A stretch of 55,479 nt of DNA from Sphingobacteriales bacterium (GTDB lineage: Bacteria; Bacteroidota; Bacteroidia; Chitinophagales; Chitinophagaceae). The translations under genes and the position numbers were made by a program. Shown in pieces: positions 35,287 to 44,923 of this stretch. The notes beneath the pieces are model-generated. The model was given only the letters and a program-made list of their open reading frames with translations, ran no database searches and had not been told where the DNA came from. The stretch spans positions 1-55,479 of the forward strand of contig JAHEBJ010000011.1 of NCBI GenBank assembly GCA_024642285.1, given 5' to 3'. The first letter of the stretch is position 1, and every line of letters starts with the position of its first letter.

Positions 35287-36300
35287 ATGAAGGCAATTAT
35301 TCCGGTGGCAGGTGCTGGTACTAAACTACGGCCGCATACATATACGCAACCCAAGGCATTGATTCCGCTGGCGGGCAAGACCATCCTCAGCATCATAGTT
35401 GATCAGCTTAGAGAAGCCGGGATTAAAGATTTCATTTTCATTATTGGTTATCTGGGTGAGAAGATCAAAAATTATGTAGAACATGAGTATCCCGATCTGA
35501 ACTTTTCTTTTGTTCATCAAAACGAACGTTTTGGTACCGGCCATGCCATTAACCTTACCAGAGAACTTGTTGGTGATGACGAAGTGATCATTATTCTGGG
35601 CGATACTATTGCTGAGTATGATGTAAAAGTGATCATAGATTCGCCGATCTCTATGTTGGGTGTAAAGAAAGTGGATGATCCACGTAATTTTGGTGTTGCT
35701 GAAATTGAAGAGGATGGTATGATCAACAGGGTAGTAGAGAAACCATCAATTCCTAAGAGTAATATGGCGTTGGTTGGTGTTTATAAAATAAAAGAAACCG
35801 GTTTTATGTTCTCCTGCCTCGAGAAATTAATTGTAACCAACGACAATGGTCATGAGGAGTTCAGCTTAACCGATGCGCTTGAATGTATGATGCAACGGGG
35901 GGCTAAGTTTAAATCATTTAAAGTGCAAAATTGGTTTGATTGCGGAAAACGGGAGACTTTGCTGGAATCAAATGCTACGCTGCTTAAAAAATTCGGAGGT
36001 AATATTTCTGACAAACACAATTTTGAGAATACCATTATCATTCCACCCGTCTCTATTGCAGAAGGATGTGAGATTAAAAACTCTGTAATTGGCCCCAACG
36101 TGGCTATCGGAGAATTTACCAAACTCAATCATGCCATTATAAAGGATTCAATTATCGGGTCTTATTCCAATCTTTTCGAAATAGTATTAAGTAAATCACT
36201 TATCGGCAGCGATGCCGAAGTAAGAGGCGTAAACCGAAGCTTAAATATTGGGGATAACACGGCTATAGACCTCAGTGGCGGAGGAGGCAGAGCCGAATAG
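35287..36300 (+). CDS. sugar-phosphate nucleotidyltransferase with left-handed beta-helix tail
   Basis: The 337-residue protein has an N-terminal nucleotidyltransferase fold (MKAIIPVAGAGTKLRPHT, then PKALIPLAGK) and metal-binding ILGDT near residue 100. Hexapeptide-like repeats form a left-handed beta-helix from about 245 (IIPPVSIAEGCEIKNSVIGPNVAIGEF). Enzymes of this form make NDP-sugars such as dTDP-glucose or GDP-mannose for envelope glycans. The canonical GTRLRP arginine is lysine here (GTKLRP), which occurs in a Bacteroidota subgroup as far as I recall. The NTP and sugar cannot be chosen from sequence. It is not in an operon with glycosyltransferases. Confidence 0.85.
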   Translation: MKAIIPVAGAGTKLRPHTYTQPKALIPLAGKTILSIIVDQLREAGIKDFIFIIGYLGEKIKNYVEHEYPDLNFSFVHQNERFGTGHAINLTRELVGDDEVIIILGDTIAEYDVKVIIDSPISMLGVKKVDDPRNFGVAEIEEDGMINRVVEKPSIPKSNMALVGVYKIKETGFMFSCLEKLIVTNDNGHEEFSLTDALECMMQRGAKFKSFKVQNWFDCGKRETLLESNATLLKKFGGNISDKHNFENTIIIPPVSIAEGCEIKNSVIGPNVAIGEFTKLNHAIIKDSIIGSYSNLFEIVLSKSLIGSDAEVRGVNRSLNIGDNTAIDLSGGGGRAE

Positions 36301-36465
36301 ATATCTTCTGACAGGAGTTTGCCGCTAAAATATTTCCATTTTTTTGACTTAAAGACCTAAAAAAACAGCAGAATTATAAAATAAATTCATTTACTTTGCG
36401 TTTCAAAGTACTTTCTGTTTCTTTTCGTTTTTTGACGATATTTGAAAAAAGTATAAAATTATTAT

Positions 36466-37404
36466 ATGCAGAACAGAGTAACCGATTTGTTTAACATTGA
36501 ATTCCCGCTGATACAGGCAGGTATGATTTGGGCTAGTGGCTGGCGACTTGCCAGTGCGGTAAGCAATGCCGGCGGATTGGGATTGATCGGAAGCGGAAGT
36601 ATGTATCCTGAAGTATTACGTGAGCATATTAAAAAGTGTAAAGCAGCAACCGACAAAACATTTGGTGTAAACGTTCCAATGCTGTATCCGGATATTGATA
36701 AACATATTCAAATTATTCTCGAAGAAAAGGTTCCTGTTGTGTTTACGTCAGCCGGTAATCCAAAAACATGGACATCAATTTTAAAAAAAGAAGGTGTTAA
36801 AGTAGTTCATGTAGTAAGTAGCAGCAAGTTTGCAAAAAAGGCCGAAGATGCCGGATGCGATGCTGTGGTAGCTGAAGGCTTTGAAGCAGGCGGGCATAAT
36901 GGAAGAGAAGAAACTACAACTATGGTTTTAGTGCCCGCTATTTGCAATGAGGTGTCTATTCCGGTGATTGCCGCGGGCGGTATCGCAACAGGGCGACAAA
37001 TGCTGGCGGCTATGGTGTTGGGTGCTGAAGGAGTTCAGATTGGTAGTCGTTTTGTAGCTAGTGTTGAAGCATCGTCGCATATTAATTTTAAAGAAGTGGT
37101 TTTAGGTGCCAAAGAAGGGGATACTCAGTTATCATTAAAAGCTTTAACTCCTGTACGATTATTAAAGAACAATTTTTTCATTCAGGTTAACAATGCAGAA
37201 AAAAAATGTTCTTCTGCAGAAGAATTACAGAATCTGTTGGGCAAAGGAAGGGCAAAGCGGGGAATGTTTGAGGGAAACCTGGATGAAGGAGAACTGGAAA
37301 TTGGACAGGTATGCGCTATCATCGATAAAATTAAACCAGCAGCAGAAATTGTAAAAGAGATATGCACATCCTATGAAGAAGCTTTGAGGCAGCCGGTAAA
37401 ATAA
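36466..37404 (+). CDS. nitronate monooxygenase / FabK-like flavoprotein
   Basis: The 312-residue TIM-barrel FMN protein belongs to the NPD/2-nitropropane dioxygenase group. Family marks are FPLIQAGMIWASGWRLASAV at the N-terminus, GGLGLIGSGS, AEGFEAGGHNGREE (the active-site region), PVIAAGGIATGRQM and EGVQIGSRFVAS. Relatives oxidise alkyl nitronates, or reduce enoyl-ACP as in FabK. The active-site His is in the GGHNG segment, typical for class I nitronate monooxygenases, but the split between the two activities cannot be made safely here. It stands between a nucleotidyltransferase and an export gene without an obvious shared role. Confidence 0.82.
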   Translation: MQNRVTDLFNIEFPLIQAGMIWASGWRLASAVSNAGGLGLIGSGSMYPEVLREHIKKCKAATDKTFGVNVPMLYPDIDKHIQIILEEKVPVVFTSAGNPKTWTSILKKEGVKVVHVVSSSKFAKKAEDAGCDAVVAEGFEAGGHNGREETTTMVLVPAICNEVSIPVIAAGGIATGRQMLAAMVLGAEGVQIGSRFVASVEASSHINFKEVVLGAKEGDTQLSLKALTPVRLLKNNFFIQVNNAEKKCSSAEELQNLLGKGRAKRGMFEGNLDEGELEIGQVCAIIDKIKPAAEIVKEICTSYEEALRQPVK

Positions 37405-37417
37405 AATATTATATTTG
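37384..37417 (+). promoter_or_regulatory. candidate promoter of the polysaccharide export genes
   Basis: TATATTTG at 37410-37417 is an exact -7 match; the nearest upstream TTG (37384-37386, inside the preceding gene) is 23 bases away. The leader to the ATG at 37454 would be about 33 bases. A TTG start at 37415 lies inside the -7 element and is rejected. Confidence 0.4.
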
Positions 37418-37453
37418 CATCTAATTAAAAATTTGAAAATCAACCCCCAAGAA

Positions 37454-39868
37454 ATGTTACAAATCCAAGGAACGATTTATGCCGGTTTTAGAAAGTTCAG
37501 CTTTGTTATGACTGTACTTTTTTTTATGGCTATAAATTGGGTTAGTGCTCAAAATCCTATAAAAGACCCAAGCAATCCCGATATACCTACATTGCCTACG
37601 CAATTGCCACCGGCGCAGCTTTACGATTTACTAAAGGATAAAAACGGAGCAGGCGCCAAGGAAACAGGCGCAGATGCAAATCAGAAACTAAAGGACAAGA
37701 TAATAAAAGACAGTTTAGTAAAAGAAGTAACTCCTCAGTCGCTCAATCAAACGGAAAGCACTTACGGTATGAGTTTGTTTAGTTCAGGTGTAGTGGCTTC
37801 GTTAACCGAATTATCAACTCCGCCGCTTGATTATCCGATTGGAGTTTATGACCAGATCATTGTTTCGCTTTGGAATGGTGCCGAAGCAACCTTGGATTAT
37901 ACCGTTGCCAGAGATGGTTCAATTTTCCCTACAAGTATTGGAAAAATCTATTTACAAGGGCTTACTTTCGAAAAAGTAAGATCATTGCTTACACAAAGGT
38001 TCAGGTCCTTTGTTCCTCCTTCAACAAATATTTCAGTTTCCATAGGTCAGCCACGTACTATTTCGGTAAACGTAGCGGGCGAAGTAAAAAAGCAGGGACC
38101 AGTTGTGGTTTCGGCTTTTACAAATGCGTTTAATGTAATTGCTTTGGCAGGTGGTCCTACCGGTTTGGCAAATCTCAGAGAAATTCAAATAAAAAGAAAC
38201 GGGCGTATTATTGATGTACTTGATGTTTATAAATACCTTACAACCGGCGATTTTGGAAAACACATTTACCTGGAGAACAATGATTTTGTGATTTTGCAAA
38301 CAGTGAATAAAAAAGTTAAAGCCGAGGGGAAATTTAAACGCCCGATGTTTTACCAGTTAAAAAATGATGAAGGCATGAAGGCCCTTTTAAAATACAGCGG
38401 AGGTTTGGAGAGAGATGCATTTTCGAGCGGCGTGAAGATTTATCGTACCGAACTGGAAAAACAGGTAATTAAAGATGTAAATGCTACGGCCATAATCAAT
38501 CCAACCAGAGATCCAAGATTGAACAATGAGGATTACCAACTGGAAGACGGCGATATCATTAAAGTAATAGCAGTTAACCCTGGTTTTTTCAATAAGATAG
38601 AAATGAAGGGAGAAATTTCTTACCCCGGCCAATATGAGACAAGGCCAGGTGATAAGTTATTTGATTTGATAAACAGAGCAGGAGGAATAACCCGAAATAC
38701 CTATTTACCAAGAGCTTATATTTTTAGGGGCGGTGGCGATAGTACCAACATAAAGGCAAGCAAGGTTGAAGTTAATTTAACTGATATTACTTCTAACGAT
38801 ACGTCCAGTATTTATAATGTAGAGTTGTTTGCAAACGACCAGGTATTGCTTTTTAATTCGAACCAATTTGCTGACAGGCAGTATGTAGAAATTTTTGGTG
38901 AAGTAAGAAAAGAGGGTAGAGTAAATAAATACGGAGGGATGACCCTGCAGGATCTTTTGTATTTATCAGGAGGATTAAAACAATCTGCTGAATTTGGGCG
39001 GATTGAAATTTCAAGCGTCGTTGATATAGATTCTGCAAAAGGCACTCAACAACCAACCCGAACTGTTTTAAAAACTATCAGGATATCGCCTAATCTTGAA
39101 CTAGATAGTGTTGCTGCAAATATTGTCTTACATCCTTACGATCAAATTTATATCCGTAAAAATTCAACATTTGAGTTGCAGCAATTGGTACAGATAAACG
39201 GGCTTGTTCAATATTCAGGTCCTTATCCCAGATTGAGTAAGTATGAGCGCTTATCCTCGTATGTTGAACGTGCTGGAGGATTAAAAGAAAACGCCGATAT
39301 TTCGGGAGCTATTTTGTACCGAAGAAAAACCCAATATTTCCGGGAAAACGTTACAAAGAAAGTGGCTTCTATAACCGATTCAATTGGCAATATCAAACTT
39401 GATTCGGCGGCCGCCAATATTGCCGAAGTTGCTAACGAACCAGTGAGTATTGATCTGGGCCGGGCTTTGAAATACAAAAATTCGAAATATGACATTGTCT
39501 TGCAAGAAGGAGATGTGGTTTTCATTCCCGAAATAAATCCTTTTGTTAGCGTTGAAGGAACGGTACAGTCGCCGCTTAAACTAACATTTGATAAGGAACA
39601 TACAAGTGTACTTTATTATATTGATAAAGCAGGCGGTTATGGAATCCGACCTTGGCGTAAAAGAGTTTATGTGACCTATGCCAATGGCAAGAGCCGACGA
39701 ACCAGGAGTATGTTCTTTATACATTTTCATCCTAAAGTAAAAGAAGGTGCTGTAGTAACAGTGCCATCAAGGCCGAATGGAGCCGAGGTAACTGACATAA
39801 TCCAGCAAACGATAATATCAACCATACCGGTTATTCTTACCGCCCTGGTCTTTAAATTTATTAATTAA
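37454..39868 (+). CDS. large Wza-like polysaccharide export protein with multiple SLBB domains
   Basis: The 804-residue protein begins with a long basic N-terminus and a hydrophobic signal (about 16-33, ending SAQ). A Poly_export (BexD/CtrA/VexA) domain lies at about 135-200 (YDQIIVSLWNG, VARDGSIFPTSIGKIYLQGL). About six SLBB domains follow, each with a V-x-G-x-V...G strand and a aGG turn: VNVAGEVKKQG, VKAEGKFKRP, IEMKGEISYPG, VEIFGEVRKEG, VQINGLVQYSG and VSVEGTVQSP. A final hydrophobic helix (about 783-802) may cross the outer membrane as in Wza. It is about twice the size of E. coli Wza. It would form the outer-membrane conduit of a polysaccharide exporter together with the Wzz-like protein encoded ten bases downstream. 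Confidence 0.85.
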   Translation: MLQIQGTIYAGFRKFSFVMTVLFFMAINWVSAQNPIKDPSNPDIPTLPTQLPPAQLYDLLKDKNGAGAKETGADANQKLKDKIIKDSLVKEVTPQSLNQTESTYGMSLFSSGVVASLTELSTPPLDYPIGVYDQIIVSLWNGAEATLDYTVARDGSIFPTSIGKIYLQGLTFEKVRSLLTQRFRSFVPPSTNISVSIGQPRTISVNVAGEVKKQGPVVVSAFTNAFNVIALAGGPTGLANLREIQIKRNGRIIDVLDVYKYLTTGDFGKHIYLENNDFVILQTVNKKVKAEGKFKRPMFYQLKNDEGMKALLKYSGGLERDAFSSGVKIYRTELEKQVIKDVNATAIINPTRDPRLNNEDYQLEDGDIIKVIAVNPGFFNKIEMKGEISYPGQYETRPGDKLFDLINRAGGITRNTYLPRAYIFRGGGDSTNIKASKVEVNLTDITSNDTSSIYNVELFANDQVLLFNSNQFADRQYVEIFGEVRKEGRVNKYGGMTLQDLLYLSGGLKQSAEFGRIEISSVVDIDSAKGTQQPTRTVLKTIRISPNLELDSVAANIVLHPYDQIYIRKNSTFELQQLVQINGLVQYSGPYPRLSKYERLSSYVERAGGLKENADISGAILYRRKTQYFRENVTKKVASITDSIGNIKLDSAAANIAEVANEPVSIDLGRALKYKNSKYDIVLQEGDVVFIPEINPFVSVEGTVQSPLKLTFDKEHTSVLYYIDKAGGYGIRPWRKRVYVTYANGKSRRTRSMFFIHFHPKVKEGAVVTVPSRPNGAEVTDIIQQTIISTIPVILTALVFKFIN

Positions 39869-39878
39869 CGGAAGTAAA

Positions 39879-40931
39879 ATGAACAGCATTGAATTAATAA
39901 AGGAGTTATTACACCGGCTTAGAAAATACAGTTGGATTGTTGCCATTGTTGCTTTGGCTTTTGGCGGCTTTTTTTACTACATGGCTAAGCAAAGCGTTGT
40001 GCAGTTTACATCCAAAGCAACCGTTTTTCCATTAAATGGCACTGCCGAAAGCTCACCAGGAAGTACCATTACTTCGCTGCTTGGTTTAGGAGACGCAACT
40101 AAATCATTTACCGGAGATGCATCCATTAATATTGTTGAACTTGCCCAAAGCCGACGCACCCGTGAAGCGGTGGCGATGGTGAGGATACCATCGATGCAAA
40201 ATAAAACTGTATCGGAACTGATAATTGACGAGAACAACCGGCATACCGGCTTTATGCAAAATGTAAAGATTGATGAGGCCCGCGACAGCCTTGCCAAAAT
40301 CAATATCGCCAGTAATCTGTTGCGAACGTCATTTGTTGCTAAAATAAATAAGAACGGTATCCTGGAATTGTATCTTACAAACAGTAATCCCAATCTGGTG
40401 AGAGAAGTAAGTTATATTTATATTGATAAACTGTCGGAGTTTTACATTGATCTCAAAAAGAAAAAAGCCCAGATAGATTATGAGTTTGCCGTAAAAAAAG
40501 CCGACTCATTGCTAACGATATTAAATGAGCTGGACAAGCGTGCTGTTGCACTTGATGAAAGCACTTTTTTTACTAACGACGGATTGAAGAGGTATAACCT
40601 CCCAAAAATTAACCTGGCCCAGGACAAATCTACAGTGCAGGCACAATATTATTATGCGGTTAACAACAGGGAGTCGGCAGCTTATCGCCTGCAAAAGGAA
40701 ACTCCTATTATTGAACCTCTGGACAAACCTGAGCCTCCATTTGATATTGTTCAGAAATCAAAAATGATATACGTGATCATTGGATTGATTTTAGGCTCCT
40801 TCATTGGTATATTAATCATAAGCTGGAAAATCATAAACAGGTACCTGGGCGATGAATTAAATAAAGCAATTGAAAAGGCATCTAAGCCTAAAGAACATTT
40901 GCTGGTACCGCAATCAGAGCCTCTTAAATAA
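39879..40931 (+). CDS. Wzz/GumC-like chain-length determinant, no kinase domain
   Basis: The 350-residue inner-membrane protein has two helices (about 19-36 and 297-317) flanking a periplasmic region with coiled-coil tendency, as in polysaccharide co-polymerases. The end of the periplasmic region has the proline-rich ETPIIEPLDKPEPPFD, matching the conserved P-x2-P-x4-P segment before the second helix. No C-terminal tyrosine kinase is attached. It would couple synthesis to the Wza-like channel of the preceding gene. No glycosyltransferase, flippase or polymerase gene is nearby, so the polymer genes must lie elsewhere. Confidence 0.82.
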   Translation: MNSIELIKELLHRLRKYSWIVAIVALAFGGFFYYMAKQSVVQFTSKATVFPLNGTAESSPGSTITSLLGLGDATKSFTGDASINIVELAQSRRTREAVAMVRIPSMQNKTVSELIIDENNRHTGFMQNVKIDEARDSLAKINIASNLLRTSFVAKINKNGILELYLTNSNPNLVREVSYIYIDKLSEFYIDLKKKKAQIDYEFAVKKADSLLTILNELDKRAVALDESTFFTNDGLKRYNLPKINLAQDKSTVQAQYYYAVNNRESAAYRLQKETPIIEPLDKPEPPFDIVQKSKMIYVIIGLILGSFIGILIISWKIINRYLGDELNKAIEKASKPKEHLLVPQSEPLK

Positions 40932-40964
40932 GAAAAATTCCCGTTGATAAACGGGGATTTTTCT
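40931..40964. terminator. bidirectional terminator between the wzz-like and ABC permease genes
   Basis: A 15-bp stem with one G-U pair (AGAAAAATTCCCGTT pairing with AACGGGGATTTTTCT) and a GATA loop fills the space between two convergent stop codons. A-rich and T-rich arms make it usable from both sides. Confidence 0.88.
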
Positions 40965-42229
40965 TATTTTCTCAAAGCCCACTTGAGCATTTCCTTCCAA
41001 CTCGGTTTCTTACCATACATTAAAATACCCGTGCGGTAGATTTTTGCTGCAAGCCAGGTTGTGCATAAAAAGCCAATAATAAGTAATGCCATGGACAATA
41101 CTAGTTGCCAAACCGGCACAGTACCCGGCACTCCAAATGGCAATCTGGCCATCATCACAATTGGGGAAGTAAACGGGATAATGCTGCCCCATACTGCAAC
41201 AGGCCCACTTGGGTCCTGTATGGCAATGGTCATCATAAATATCGCAAAGATGATCAGTAACGTAATCGGAAAACTAAGTGACTGTGCCTCTCTTACGTCT
41301 TCATTAATGGCACTGCCAATGGCAGCGTAAAGCGAAGAGTAGAAAAAGAATCCTCCCATAAAATAAAATGCAAAACAACCAAGCACAAGCGGCAGATTCA
41401 CACTTTCAAACGAATTCTGCATGCCTTTAACAACTGATCCTACCATGGCACTATCCGAACCCATTAGCTTTCCTACATTATAAATAAGAAAGATGCAGGC
41501 AACCCAAATTAAAAACTGGGTAAGAGCAACAAGGCTTATTCCAACAATCTTACCGAGCATCAACTGAAATGGTTTCACCGATGAGATAACCACCTCCGCT
41601 ATCCTGTTTGTCTTTTCTTCCATTACCCCCATCATCACCTGCGAACCATAGATCAGCAAAATAAAATAGATCAGAAATCCACTTCCATAACCAATGGCTG
41701 TGGAAACACCGGAATCTGCTTTCAAATTCTCCTGGTTTTCTTCTTTTATGGAAATACTGCTTTGGGTTAACACTGTCTTTTTTTCAATATCTATCCCCAG
41801 CTTTTCATTAACCATTTCACTCCATATAATATTCAACTTTCGCTCAATGATTCTTTCGGTACCTGTTCCATGTGTTTTATTGGTTATGAATTTTATATTT
41901 TCCCTACCAGTTTGCCAGTTTAACTCCGGAATGATAATATATCCGTCGTATCCGGACTTTCTATAATTGCTTTGTATCGATGTGTCGGCAACCGACGAAA
42001 AAAGAATACTGCTGTCTATAATATTGGTGCTTTGCAATAAACTATCAGTAAAATATCCTGACTCATCTAAGATGGCAACATTTAATTTTTGTTTGGAACT
42101 GCCAAGGTAGGTAGTTCCAAAGATCAAGGCCATATACAATACCGGAAACAAAAGGGTTGTCAGTAAAAAGGATTTTTTTTTAACCCGGGTTGAATATTCT
42201 CTTTTAAGTATCAATAAAATCTTGTTCAT
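40964..42229 (-). CDS. ABC-2 type permease, NatB-like
   Basis: The 421-residue protein has one N-terminal helix (about 20-42), a large extracytoplasmic domain (about 45-175), and five or six helices from about 180 to 405. This is the NatB/YhaP plan. The N-terminal MNKILLILKREYSTRVKKKSFLL is the usual cytosolic lead-in, and VMEEKTNRIAEVVISSVKPFQLMLGK is the conserved elbow helix of this family. The ATPase gene lies 31 bases upstream. Relatives export sodium or antibiotics; the substrate here is unknown. Confidence 0.86.
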   Translation of the reverse strand: MNKILLILKREYSTRVKKKSFLLTTLLFPVLYMALIFGTTYLGSSKQKLNVAILDESGYFTDSLLQSTNIIDSSILFSSVADTSIQSNYRKSGYDGYIIIPELNWQTGRENIKFITNKTHGTGTERIIERKLNIIWSEMVNEKLGIDIEKKTVLTQSSISIKEENQENLKADSGVSTAIGYGSGFLIYFILLIYGSQVMMGVMEEKTNRIAEVVISSVKPFQLMLGKIVGISLVALTQFLIWVACIFLIYNVGKLMGSDSAMVGSVVKGMQNSFESVNLPLVLGCFAFYFMGGFFFYSSLYAAIGSAINEDVREAQSLSFPITLLIIFAIFMMTIAIQDPSGPVAVWGSIIPFTSPIVMMARLPFGVPGTVPVWQLVLSMALLIIGFLCTTWLAAKIYRTGILMYGKKPSWKEMLKWALRK

Positions 42230-42260
42230 AATAAAAAGGTTATGCTGTATTGTATTTCAA

Positions 42261-43187
42261 TTATTTTTTTTGAAACTGCCTGGATGCGGCCGTGCCATCT
42301 ACAAGTTTGATGAAAATCTCGTTTAAAGACGGCAGCACTTCGTTAAATGCATGAATGCTGGTCTTTTCGTTTATAAAGTGCTGAAGTACCTCATTAGGTT
42401 TTACGTTTTCATTTAGTTTGATAAAAAGTTTATCGGGTGTTTGTTTTACCACTTCAAATAGTGTTGAAAAAACCTGATCTGGAATATTATCGGCCTGCAT
42501 ACTGTAAATATTTTCCTTGAAATCGTTTTTAATGTCGGCTAATTTTCCGTCCAGAATTTTCTGGCCTTTGTTGACCAATACAATGTGTTTGCAGATCTCT
42601 TCTACCTGTTCCATGCGATGTGTACTGAAAATTACAGTGGCTCCGTTTTTAGCAAGATTAAAAATTTCGTCTTTTATCAAATTAGCATTTACCGGGTCAA
42701 GTCCGCTGAAAGGTTCATCCAGTATGATCAATTTAGGATTATGGAGTACGGTTGTAACAAACTGAAGTTTTTGACTCATTCCCTTACTCAGGTCTTCCAC
42801 TTTTTTATTCCACCAGCTTTCCATTTCCAGTTTTTCAAACCAGGCTTTAATTTTTGAGTTGGCATCGGTTTTTGACAATCCTTTTAGCCTTGCCAGGTAA
42901 ACAGCCTGTTCGCCAATATTCATTTTTTTGTATAGCCCTCTTTCCTCAGGCATATAACCAATATGCTCCACATCTTTTTCGGGATTGAATTTTTTCCCGT
43001 TAAATATGATTTCGCCGCTATCCTGATAAAAAATTCCGGTAATCATTCGCAGCAGTGTGGTTTTACCTGCACCATTGGGCCCAAGCAGTCCAAAAATGCT
43101 GCCCTGTTCAATATTCATACTGATGCCATCCACTGCTTTCTGTGTAGCAAAATATTTTTTCAAGTCATGTACTTCTAAAATATTCAT
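42261..43187 (-). CDS. ABC transporter ATP-binding subunit, NatA-like
   Basis: The 308-residue ATPase shows Walker A GPNGAGKTT (about 36-44), signature DLSKGMSQKLQF, Walker B LIILDEPFSGLD, and switch His in IFSTHRMEQ. The C-terminal ~90 residues form the accessory domain common in NatA-like proteins. It is first in a two-gene operon with the NatB-like permease. A -7 element precedes it at 43213-43220. Confidence 0.92.
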   Translation of the reverse strand: MNILEVHDLKKYFATQKAVDGISMNIEQGSIFGLLGPNGAGKTTLLRMITGIFYQDSGEIIFNGKKFNPEKDVEHIGYMPEERGLYKKMNIGEQAVYLARLKGLSKTDANSKIKAWFEKLEMESWWNKKVEDLSKGMSQKLQFVTTVLHNPKLIILDEPFSGLDPVNANLIKDEIFNLAKNGATVIFSTHRMEQVEEICKHIVLVNKGQKILDGKLADIKNDFKENIYSMQADNIPDQVFSTLFEVVKQTPDKLFIKLNENVKPNEVLQHFINEKTSIHAFNEVLPSLNEIFIKLVDGTAASRQFQKK

Positions 43188-43212
43188 GTGTGGTTCTGTT
43201 TTTTAATTGTGC

Positions 43213-43220
43213 CAAATGTA
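43213..43220 (-). promoter_or_regulatory. -7 element for the NatA-like operon
   Basis: The minus strand reads TACATTTG, an exact TAnnTTTG match, 25 bases before the ATG at 43187. No -33 TTG at the expected spacing. Confidence 0.4.
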
Positions 43221-43269
43221 GGAATGTATAAAGGATTATAAATGCCTTTTATCAAAAAGCCGGAAATTA

Positions 43270-44856
43270 TCAGGCAAGTATTTGTGAAATCTGCATCGCT
43301 ACCCGTTCTCCATCCATTGCTGCGCTGACAATGCCGCCTGCATAGCCTGCACCTTCGCCGCATGGATAAAAATTAGACAACTGTGGATGTGTTAAGCTTT
43401 CGCTACTGCGTGGAATGCGAACTGGCGAGGATGTGCGGCTTTCTGTAGCCACTACTACAGCCTCATTGGTATAATAACCCTTCATCTTTTTACCAAACTC
43501 CTGAAATCCTTTGGCAAGAGATTGTTGTATAAATGCAGGAAGTACATTTTTTAGCGCTATTGTTTGCAAACCAGGTAGGTAAGAATTAATTGGGAGTGAT
43601 GAAGAAATTTTATCGTCGCAAAAATCGGCCATACGCTGGGCAGGCGCTTTAAATTTTCCACCTCCGGCAACAAAACAGCGCTGTTCTACCAATTGCTGAA
43701 AGCGCATTAGCAGCAGAGGGTCATTTTCATCAATATTCTTTTTAGATGCGGATTTTAGCTCTCTAAAAGCATCCTCTGTTTCAACCTGTACAACCATTCC
43801 GCTATTGGCAAACGGATTATTGCGTTTTGAAGGACTCCATCCATTCACAACTATTTCGCCATCGGCTGTTGATGCCGGTGCAATAATACCACCCGGGCAC
43901 ATGCAAAAGGAAAAAACTCCCCGCCCATTAACCTGTTGTACCAGACTGTATGATGCTGGAGGTAAATTTTCATCTCTCACCGGGCAATGATATTGAATTT
44001 GGTCTATTAACGATTGAGGATGCTCAATTCTCACCCCTAATGCAAAGCTTTTGGCTTCTATCAGGATCTTTTTATTATTGAGCAATTCAAAAATATCCCT
44101 TGCGCTATGACCGGTGGCCAGGAGAAATGCATCTGCTTCAAAAATATCTCCGTCATCTGTTTTTACCGATCTTATTTGTTTATGATCGATAACCAGATCA
44201 ATGACTTTTTTCTCAAACAGGAATTCACCCCCACACTCTACGATCTGTTGCCTGATGGCAGTTATAATTTGTGGCAGTTTATTGGTGCCTATGTGTGGAT
44301 GCGACTGATATAAAATATTTTCATCTGCACCATATTTTACGAACAGGTTTAGTATCCGGTCTATGTCGCCACGTTTGTTACTTCGGGTATATAGTTTTCC
44401 ATCGCTGTATGTTCCGGCTCCACCTTCACCAAAACAATAATTGCTCTCTCCATTTATAATGCCTTCTTTATTAAGTTGTGCCAGATCTCTTCTTCTTGAA
44501 CGTACGTCTTTGCCACGCTCTAGAATGATGGGTTTAATTCCTTTTTCCAGCAATTGCAGGGCAGCAAATAATCCAGCAGGGCCTGCACCTATGATAACGA
44601 CTTTTTTATCAGCGTTTCTAATTTCTTTAAAATTGAATTGCTGAACTTGTCGGGGCAAAAAAGGCTCATCAACAAATGCCTGCAGGGTTAAATTGGTCCA
44701 AATGGTTTTCGCCCTTGCATCTATCGATTGTTTGAGGATATGATAGCCGTTAATTGAATCTGGTTTACAGCCGGAATTTTTGGCTATAGCATTTATTACA
44801 GCCAAATCATCGGCTGCTTCTCTTGGAAGAAGTTTGATTGAGATTTTTTGTTGCAT
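43270..44856 (-). CDS. FAD-dependent oxidoreductase, COG2509 family
   Basis: The 528-residue flavoprotein has an N-terminal ~80-residue domain of its own, then a dinucleotide-binding motif VVIIGAGPAGLFAALQLLEKG near residue 90, followed by ILERGKDVRSRRRDL and FGEGGAGTYSDGKL. Two further segments typical of COG2509 are ATGHSARDIFELL and FCMCPGGIIAPAS. The C-terminal GEGAGYAGGIVSAAMDGERVA closes the FAD site. Members are widespread and annotated as NAD(P)/FAD-dependent dehydrogenases with no proven substrate. The conserved CMCPGG cysteines are present. It is transcribed alone. Confidence 0.88.
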   Translation of the reverse strand: MQQKISIKLLPREAADDLAVINAIAKNSGCKPDSINGYHILKQSIDARAKTIWTNLTLQAFVDEPFLPRQVQQFNFKEIRNADKKVVIIGAGPAGLFAALQLLEKGIKPIILERGKDVRSRRRDLAQLNKEGIINGESNYCFGEGGAGTYSDGKLYTRSNKRGDIDRILNLFVKYGADENILYQSHPHIGTNKLPQIITAIRQQIVECGGEFLFEKKVIDLVIDHKQIRSVKTDDGDIFEADAFLLATGHSARDIFELLNNKKILIEAKSFALGVRIEHPQSLIDQIQYHCPVRDENLPPASYSLVQQVNGRGVFSFCMCPGGIIAPASTADGEIVVNGWSPSKRNNPFANSGMVVQVETEDAFRELKSASKKNIDENDPLLLMRFQQLVEQRCFVAGGGKFKAPAQRMADFCDDKISSSLPINSYLPGLQTIALKNVLPAFIQQSLAKGFQEFGKKMKGYYTNEAVVVATESRTSSPVRIPRSSESLTHPQLSNFYPCGEGAGYAGGIVSAAMDGERVAMQISQILA

Positions 44857-44923
44857 ACTGTTAGGTAGTTATCCTAAAAAAGCTATAGTAAATAGACGTG
44901 ATCAGAAAGTTACAATATCTGCA

